From NCBI GenBank assembly GCA_013398015.1, contig VZRR01012883.1, forward strand, positions 819,591 through 883,590: a DNA stretch of 64,000 nt. The letters run 5' to 3'. The stretch comes from Oreocharis arfaki. Lineage: Eukaryota > Chordata > Aves > Passeriformes > Paramythiidae. The number at the start of each line of letters is the position of its first letter. The stretch's first letter is position 1. The translations under genes and the position numbers were made by a program. Shown here one piece after another: positions 57,233 through 64,000 of the stretch. Under the pieces are notes generated by a model that searched no databases, was not told the origin of the DNA, and was given only the letters and a program-made list of their open reading frames with translations.

Positions 57233-59559
57233 GGCTCTTTCCTTTTGTAAGGGTCTTCCCTATTGTTAGCTGATTTTTAACAGGATGCTGAAGGCTGGAG
57301 AGGGTCATTCTATACTGACTGTGCCTTTTGTAGCATCTCAGGGGATCTTAGTTCTTGAGAAGAACAGAACTGAGCAGCATCAACCCATAGCACTGGGTCT
57401 TATACCCTTCCTTTCCTTCCTTGCAAAGCACCAATGTCTGTTGTCATACCTGAAGACCAGCAGAGGCATATGATGGAGCTGAGAGTCTGCTCCTACTGCT
57501 TACTCAGGAAAAGTTCCCATCAAGTGAATTGGCCATTTGCCTGAGTGAATGTTGCAGGATTCGGCCCATATGCTTCTCAGCTCTTATATTTGCATAGTGC
57601 AGAATATGCTTACAGTACAGTGCCAATAAAACAAAACTATATACAGTTGAGCACAGAAAAATCAAGAGCACAGTTAATACCATTTACAAACAGCAGCTGA
57701 GCTCTGCAGCTGACATCCAGGCTTATAGACCATGCTCTGATGTGGGTAATATGCACAAGACAATTATTTGTAGGCAGTTAGGTGGAAGGTTCTGTAAGCA
57801 TATTGGTCTCTATTCTCCTTTCCCTAAGCCTGTTATGTTCTTTTCCCCTGTGTATTGTTTAGATTTGTTTAGATTTGAACTCTGTAAATATGTCCTTTTT
57901 TTTTTTTTTTTTTTTTTTGAACTAAGGAAAACATTTCAGGAGGCCACTTCCACAGAAGACACTTGTCCTTGAAGTGCTCTGGGATTGTGTAAACATACTA
58001 TATGTAGTATATGCTGGGAACTTCAAATGCAATGCTGGTTCATTCAGTCTAATGAAGCAGAAGGAGGTCTCTGTTTCTGGAGTGGAATCTCCAGAAATTC
58101 CACTGATGTCTTAGGAAGGAGAAAGGTCTTCATCAAGAAGGTGTAAATCGTGTCAAAAATGGTATGAATTGCTCAGAGGACCAAATTACACCTTTTCAAA
58201 GACATATTTTCCTCTCTAAAAAATTTAAAGCATGGGGTTTTTTAGTCCAGGGGTAGGATAGAATATTTCTCAATTCACAGCACATGATAAAACAGCCACG
58301 AACAACTGTAATATAATACATCTTCAATACAATTGACCATAAGTATATTAGAAGAACCTCTAAAAAATAATCACCCTATTACCACACTGTGACTTCCCAT
58401 CCAATTTTGTTCACCTCACTGTACAAAATGGATGGAATAGATGGCTTTTATATTTTTAATAATAATGGAATGTTCAGGATTTGATATAGAAACCTGGCTA
58501 CCAAGGTAATAGGTACATATAAGAACCTATTTAGAATAGCTGTGTGAATAGGAATTGCCATTAAATTACAATGAAATACTGAAGCATATCAAACAATATC
58601 AAATAAAACTTAGAAGGCCGATCTGCAACCATATTCAAGCCATAACCTCATCATGAAGAAGACTTTTTTCCTGATGAAATCTTCTGGTTTAGGCACATAC
58701 GTGAAATTTCTTAATTCTCCAATAAGGCCACTTATCTAGACTAACTTTTTGACTCACTCCAGACTTATGCTTGTGCAATAGCACAATTCTTAATAATGGT
58801 CCCATTCACATGCTAGATGCTCTTGGGAAATGAAAAGCCAGTTTTTTCAATCACAGAGAGTCATGGTCTTACTAAAAGAACAGAATGGAGACATCTTTTT
58901 TCCCCTTTAGAGGATAACATCTGAGCCAGCAGAATAAAGGCCCCACTTCCCCGGTACTTTCACTTCTGGCATCTCATTTTCATGTGTTGAACCAACCATT
59001 GACTTCTGAGTTGGCAAAGTACCCACATTATTGCATGTTAACAGAGAAAAAGGTGATCTTGTGGTATTGACACAGCAGATCTGAGTACAATGACAGGTTC
59101 TGATATGGATTTTCAATCTTTGTTAATCTTTTAGGACTAACCCTGAGCCCATCTCACTGAATCCTCTCCAGAACAGTAAGTAACATCAACATTCCTTGTC
59201 TCCTGCCTGAGCTGCCTCCATCAGCTGACACATCACCACTCACAAGCAGGAAGGAATCGAGCTCTGCTCCCACTTTCTGCTCTGTCCTCCAGATAAATTG
59301 TGTTAGTTTACTGGCGAAATCTAGTTTTTATTATTGTTTGCACTTCAGAGTTAATATGGATATGGAAGAATAAGCTGAAATATGTGCCTTTTGCATCCTT
59401 AACAGCGTGGCCTCTTTGTAGCTACGTGAAAATTTCCTAACACTTTATTTAACAGTAGCAATTTATCATGTCTGCTGTATCACAATGAAGTAGTTCAGTA
59501 TCCCCAATTTACAAGAAGCGCTATTCTCTGTGCCTATTTGTACTGCTTATTTTGAGACA
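57233..59559. other. non-coding stretch; poly(T) at 57896-57918
   Basis: No gene is recognised. A run of 23 T lies at 57896-57918. The rest is AT-rich and repeat-free as far as I can see. Confidence 0.4.
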
Positions 59560-59760
59560 GACCAACAGGCTGAGTGCTAGGGAAATCCAGATTCAGTTCC
59601 CTGGCATAGCAAAAAAACTGTCTGGGCTTCAGTTTCCTCTGTATAACACACAGATAAAAATACTTCCTCGCTTTATCAGATGTTGTGAGGATAAGTGCAT
59701 TAAAGACTGCAAGTCCCACCAGCACTACAGTAGCCATAATTATCTCAAATAGACACACAT
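59560..59760 (+). repeat. MIR SINE, diverged full-core copy
   Basis: The order of words follows MIR. AGATTCAGTTCCCTGGCATA corresponds to the B-box-side 'GGGTTCAAATCCCGGCTCTG' part. GGGCTTCAGTTTCCTCTGTA corresponds to 'GCCTCAGTTTCCTCATCTGT', and AGATAAAAATACTTCCTCGC to 'GGATAATAATACCTACCTCA'. TGTTGTGAGGATAAGTGCAT corresponds to 'TGTTGTGAGGATTAAATGAG', and TTAAAGACTGCAAGTCCCAC follows. The centre, with the ACCTTGGGCAAGT part, is deleted. The GTTGTGAGGAT word is highly characteristic. This is an amniote-age SINE, transcriptionally dead, in plus orientation. Confidence 0.68.
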
Positions 59761-59863
59761 AGTGCAAGTACAGTGATATTCAATACATACTCTATGTGTA
59801 TAAACCATGAGTCAAGGCTGATACAAACACAAGCCACGCTAAGGAGTTAAAAATGCTGCTTAC

Positions 59864-60023
59864 CTGTCTGCTCTTCCCTGGCTTATGCTCCATGGAAGTT
59901 TGTGTGTCGGAGACCAGCGTCGGCTCTCGGTCGCGCTGGAGCGGGGCTGCTCAAGGCAGTGCATTTATTTCGGTCGCACGCTCCTGGAGGCAGGGGCCCA
60001 TTGTCTGGGCTGAGACACTCAAT
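59864..60023 (-). other. candidate exon (minus strand), CpG-dense
   Basis: Reading the minus strand, TTTTATTCTTTCCCTTCCAG is an excellent 3' splice site (intron side ends at 60024). After 160 bp, GAGCAGACAG is followed by GTAAGCAGC, an excellent 5' splice site (intron begins at 59863). The block holds about ten CpG in roughly 75 bp (about 59909-59982), far above its surroundings. No frame is open across the full length. Two ATG frames run open into the donor: one near 59964 (33 codons, peptide starting MHCLEQPRSS, weak context) and one near 59893 (CCATGGAG context, ten codons MEHKPGKSRQ, phase 0 at the splice site, with an in-frame upstream stop). This fits a 5' untranslated exon that may carry the start codon, or a lncRNA exon. 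I do not recognise the peptides. It could also be a first exon whose start lies inside the CpG block. Confidence 0.42.
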
Positions 60024-61264
60024 CTGGAAGGGAAAGAATAAAAGGGCTCCAGTGTGTAAAGTCATTCATTACAATCTGGAATGAACAAGGAAATCAGTGG
60101 GGTTGCTGGAGGTTAAGCAAGGGCAGAAATTGGTCTTTTATCATTGAAATGCCATAGTAAAAAATATTACATAAAGTAAGGGACCTAATCCTGCACATCT
60201 CTACTCACATCTCTTGCCTTTATTCATTGCAAGGGGTCACAAAGAAACAATCATGTACATTTGCAGGACCAGATGTTAAATGCATTTACAACAGAATTTC
60301 ATAAGCAAGCAACTTCTTTTTCCTTGGACAGAGATCCAATGAAATTTTGATACGACCTTTATATACTTTCAGATAAAATAAGATTATTTGGATTGCCATC
60401 CTACATAAGTAAATTTTCTACAGTAACTTCAAACTCAGAGGCATGAGAATGTGCTTCAGAAGTCAGCAAATATTTTTGAAGATTGGATCTGGTGTCCTTT
60501 CAAGAGGGGCTTTTGTAGTGAAAAAAAAGCAAAAGGATGGATTACAAAGCTTTATCACTGAAGGTGCATTGTATTACTGGAAAGAGTGGAGTGGAAGTTG
60601 TTCGGAAAAGCTCCAGCAGCATCTGTGCTTATTTTATTGTACTAGATACCTTTGACTAAGATAACTTTATGCACAGCATCAAAATCATGAGATGTTTTCG
60701 TAGCTATCCTACAAATTTAAATGAAATTGTGAACAACACGATTTCTTTCTAAAATGCAGTAATTGACATTACTTCTGAAACTTTTTACGCTCTCTATTTC
60801 AGGACTACCCGTGTTGCAGTGAGCATCCACAACTCGACATCCAGGCTTCAGATGAACACAGCAGTGAGGACAACTCAAAGCATGCTCTTTCTTCAAGCAG
60901 AAAATTGGGTTCAACCAAGGGTTCCCACCCACTTTCCTGGCGGGAATTCCATAACCTCCCGAGCCAGATTTTGTTCACACATCAACTCTGCACATGATAA
61001 TCCTCCCAACTAAGGCATTTCACCTTTCGCTTCCTTTACGTTCCTCACCTCACATGGTAGCTCATTGTGGGGCAGAGGATGCTACAAAGGAAGGATGCTA
61101 CAAAAATTACCACCTAATAAAATGGCTAAATAAAACCAGTCGTTGATCCCATAGACTGTTACTCAATCATGAGTCTAACAGGAGCCAGTCCAGAACCCAA
61201 ACTGCTAGTGCACACCGCTGCAACTGAACCCCAGAGAAGGGCTGCAAAGGTGGAATACTCTGCC
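60024..61264. other. unique non-coding stretch
   Basis: No gene is recognised. If the exon at 59864-60023 is internal, this would be the intron upstream of it on the minus strand. Confidence 0.4.
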
Positions 61265-61337
61265 CATGGAATTGGGGTTGGAACTAGATGATCTCTAAGG
61301 TCTCTTCCAACCCAAGCTATTCTGTGATTCTATGAAT
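61265..61337 (+). repeat. CR1 LINE extreme 3' tail, sense
   Basis: TTGGAACTAGATGATCTCTA, AGGTCTCTTCCAACCCAAGC and TATTCTGTGATTCTATGA are the last 70 bp of a classic avian CR1. TGCCCATGGAATTGGGG just upstream may be a degenerate extension of it. Confidence 0.92.
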
Positions 61338-62415
61338 TTTTGCTGAGGCATTTTCACATTTAGGGATTAGAGCTTTAGAAAATGTTTCCAAGTGGTGGGT
61401 TTTAGGATTCAGTAAGCAGTACATTTAAAACTGGTCTTTTTTTCTTATTTGAAATCCCCAGATATAGACTGTGTAGCCTGTTGGACCTGATCATGCCTGA
61501 TCCAGCCATTTTCAGAGTGCAACTGGGTCAGAGGATGAGTTCAAGTAATTTTCAGCGTGAAGGACTACGATCTTAACATGCTGCTTAATTTATCCTATTG
61601 GGCTGGGTAAAGAAAACATCAGAAAATCTTTCATGATCCTATTGGGTCAGATCAAGAAAAGCCACATGGATGCCTTTAAATGACAATACACAAAGGACTA
61701 ATGGAGCTAGTGACAAATCTGCTTTCCTTTCCCTTTCCCTTCTGAATGTGTAGCTGTGCCAGTCTGCTGTGAATTTGCATGAGACAGAACAGGACTTAAA
61801 CTCACACCTGCAAAGCAAAATAAGGTACTTCCCTTACTCTCTCTCTGCATCTCTCTGCCGGAGTGTCTGACACATGACATCTGTTAATGAGGGTTATAAT
61901 TCCCCCTGCCCATCCTGTAACCCCATACTGGTAGTGCTGAGACCCAACGGCCTCTTTTCCTAAGGAAATAAGGCTTTTATGGGAGTGCTGTCTGTCCATC
62001 TGGCTCTCCATCTGTCAATCCTGTGCCCAGCAATGTATTCTGAACCTGGTGACTAATTTCACCCCATTCTCTAGAGAGCTAAAAGCTTCAAAGGTATAAA
62101 TATCCTACATATATTATCAAAATCAGTGGAGTGTGAGACAACAACAAAGCACAGCTCAAGTGAGTGAAAGGCCTTGGTATAAGCTCGTTAGCTAATTGCT
62201 TGGCTCAGACTGCCAGCTGGCCAGTCAGTACATGCAAACCAGCCAGCTCAGCTACCTGTGAGTGACTTCTTGGGTCTTCACACAATGCACCTGGCCAGCC
62301 AGCAGAAGAGAGGAGATCTTTGTAGAGGGAGTAGGTGTGTGCAGGGATAGACAAAAATGGAAAAGAAGATGTGCCAAGGGCTGTGGTTGAAGAGAAAATG
62401 GTGTTTTTGAGGGGG
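61338..62415. other. unique non-coding stretch
   Basis: No gene or named repeat is recognised. Confidence 0.45.
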
Positions 62416-62554
62416 AAAAGAAAAGAAAAGAAAAGAAAAGAAAAGAAAAGAAAAGAAAAGAAAAGAAAAGAAAAGAAAAGAAAAGAAAAGAAAAGAAAAG
62501 AAAAGAAAAGAAAAGAAAAGAAAAGAAAAGAAAAAAGAGAAGAGAAGAGAAAAG
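62416..62554 (+). repeat. (AAAAG)23 pentanucleotide microsatellite
   Basis: Twenty-three uninterrupted AAAAG units (62416-62530) are followed by a degenerate AAAAAAGAGAAGAGAAGAGAA tail to about 62554. It encodes Lys-Glu-Arg strings on the plus strand and Phe-Leu-Ser strings on the minus strand, which accounts for the open frames here. There is no retrotransposon whose tail it could be. The length is likely to vary between individuals. Confidence 0.97.
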
Positions 62555-64000
62555 TTGGAGGCTGTGATTTTGTGGGGAGGGATACATGATTTAAGATGTT
62601 AATGGAGTGACTTGGTTGTTCATCCTGTCTTGAAGGATAAGGTTCAACTTAATTTCTTGAGTGAGGGCTTTCCTTCCCTTTTATCTTCAGAATTTAAAAA
62701 CAACCACTCTGTTAAAAGTAAAGGTCCTTATAATCCTATACCTCATTTCAGATGGTTACAGTTAAGGAAAGAGCAAAAAAAGAGGACATGAGCAGAAAAC
62801 AGATTATGGAATGAGCCTTATTAATCCCTCTCCACATCTAATAAACAGAGGCACCAGAAGACAAACTGGATTACATTTCAAAAATACAATTTAAAATGCT
62901 CTCAGTAAAGGCACACAGTAAATTTGCCACAGTGTCAAAGCCAGAGCATCCAGTCTCCAAATCTCTTGTGCTGGAGTTTCCCTGGTGTACGTGGCAGCAG
63001 AGCTGCTCTGCTCACCTCTGTGTTCAGCTGACAGATGCTGTGTTTGGGTGTGAATTACTAGCCTTGCTCTGTCAGTGGAGAATGAAACCCTACTTCTGAC
63101 TTAGTTCTACCATCAGTTAAACAGATCTCACTGCCACTCCTCTCTCAAGTACATTTTGGCATTATTTAGTACCATTTCACTGCCAGAACACTTGGTCTTC
63201 CTCATTCCCCTGCTCCCTCACCCTCTACATTCCTTTTATGTGTTTGAGGCATGTTCAACCACAGCATGAGAGATAAAGAACAAACATTCAGAAAAGACAG
63301 ACTCCTAAAAAATCAGCTGAATTCAGGATTCCTGGTGTCAGAGGATAAGGTGCCCGAGCTAACCTACTGATAAAGTACGTGGTAAGCAAACCCTGTGATC
63401 TGCACAGATAGCTTAAGCTTCTGCAGTGCTAATTACTATTACAACTTTAAGCTAATATTTGAGCCTTTCTTTTGAGCAAGGATGTGTAACAATTAGATTA
63501 CAGGATTTGGAGCATTACAAAGAGAGATAAAAGCAGCAGTTTCGTCATGGTATGTGGTATTTTGTTTACATAGAGATAATAGCAGTGATGATAATAATAA
63601 TTTAATAACAACTTTTTTATTTAGGTCTGAATTCTGATTTCAGGTGCATCAGACTGGCAACAGAATCATCCTGAATTTATTCAGATTGGCTCTCTAGTCA
63701 GAGATCATTTTAAAGTGAATTGCTCTGAAGAGCTCAGCATGGTGTACGATGAGTTCCAGCTACTTGCAGTAGTCAATAGTGAGCCAGTATTTCCAAAGAA
63801 GGGCTTGAGACTGAAAATTTCTCTTTACTGAGAAATCTGATGGCATGTATTGCATCCTGATCCTGATGGCAGCTCCAGCAATGAAAGAGACCTCTGTTTT
63901 TTTGCTCTCTGCTATCCTTATGCTTTCCTCTCTCCCCTCTCCACAAGACTATGCATATGTAAAAACACAATATGCTTGAATATAGTGGCAATGCATAGGA
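62555..64000. other. unique non-coding stretch
   Basis: No gene or named repeat is recognised. A short ATAATAATAATTTAATAA tract lies near 63590-63608. Confidence 0.45.

Noticed and set aside
62252..62589. Open frames of Lys-Glu-Arg and Phe-Leu-Ser repeats
   Set aside because: They are translations of the (AAAAG) microsatellite.
1..64000. tRNA, rRNA, CRISPR array, bacterial operon or DNA-transposon terminal repeats
   Set aside because: I looked for cloverleaf A/B boxes, regularly spaced identical repeats and long terminal inverted repeats with open transposase frames and saw none.

Overview
The window reads as bird nuclear DNA. The strongest evidence is a set of 16 recognisable CR1 LINE fragments, nearly all 3'-end stubs in the form usual for birds. 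They carry the avian CR1 tail motifs (ATTCTATGATTCTATGA on the sense strand, TCATAGAATCATAGAATGG on the other) and come from at least three tail subfamilies. A solo endogenous-retrovirus LTR of a type I know from many non-galliform birds lies at 28419-28992. An old, badly worn amniote CR1 copy (32770-33290) and MIR-like SINE relics (9885-9975, 59560-59760) fit an AT-rich amniote chromosome that keeps ancient repeats. I did not identify any protein-coding gene with confidence. The open reading frames are short, fall in repeats, low-complexity tracts or GC-rich stretches, and match no family I recognise.

Layout. From 1 to about 49.6 kb the sequence is AT-rich and non-coding, with scattered CR1 stubs, the solo LTR, homopolymer and simple repeats, and two assembly gaps (16095-16136 and 47805-47810) that both sit inside A/T homopolymers. 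Several repeat-free stretches dense in homeodomain, forkhead and TALE-type motifs (4210-4690, 6050-6330, 23930-24420, 37860-38640) look like conserved non-coding elements. No alignment was possible to prove this.

From about 50.2 to 60.1 kb the character changes. A TATA/CCAAT/GC-box promoter candidate with a downstream 5' splice site lies at 50.27-50.85 kb. A CpG-rich island lies at 51.99-52.88 kb. It is abutted by a roughly 600 bp degenerate G-rich minisatellite (52863-53475) and then a CTCF-like motif (53501-53515). A compact CpG-dense 160 bp block with splice sites on both sides on the minus strand lies at 59864-60023.

My working reading is that this interval holds the 5' end of a gene whose coding body lies outside the window. 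On the minus strand, the candidate exons at 59864-60023 and 52400-52622 could be alternative upstream exons of one leftward gene. The plus-strand promoter at 50.7 kb would be a separate or competing model. This is inference from sequence signals only; transcript data would decide it. The last 4 kb holds one CR1 tail, a long (AAAAG) pentanucleotide array and otherwise unremarkable sequence.
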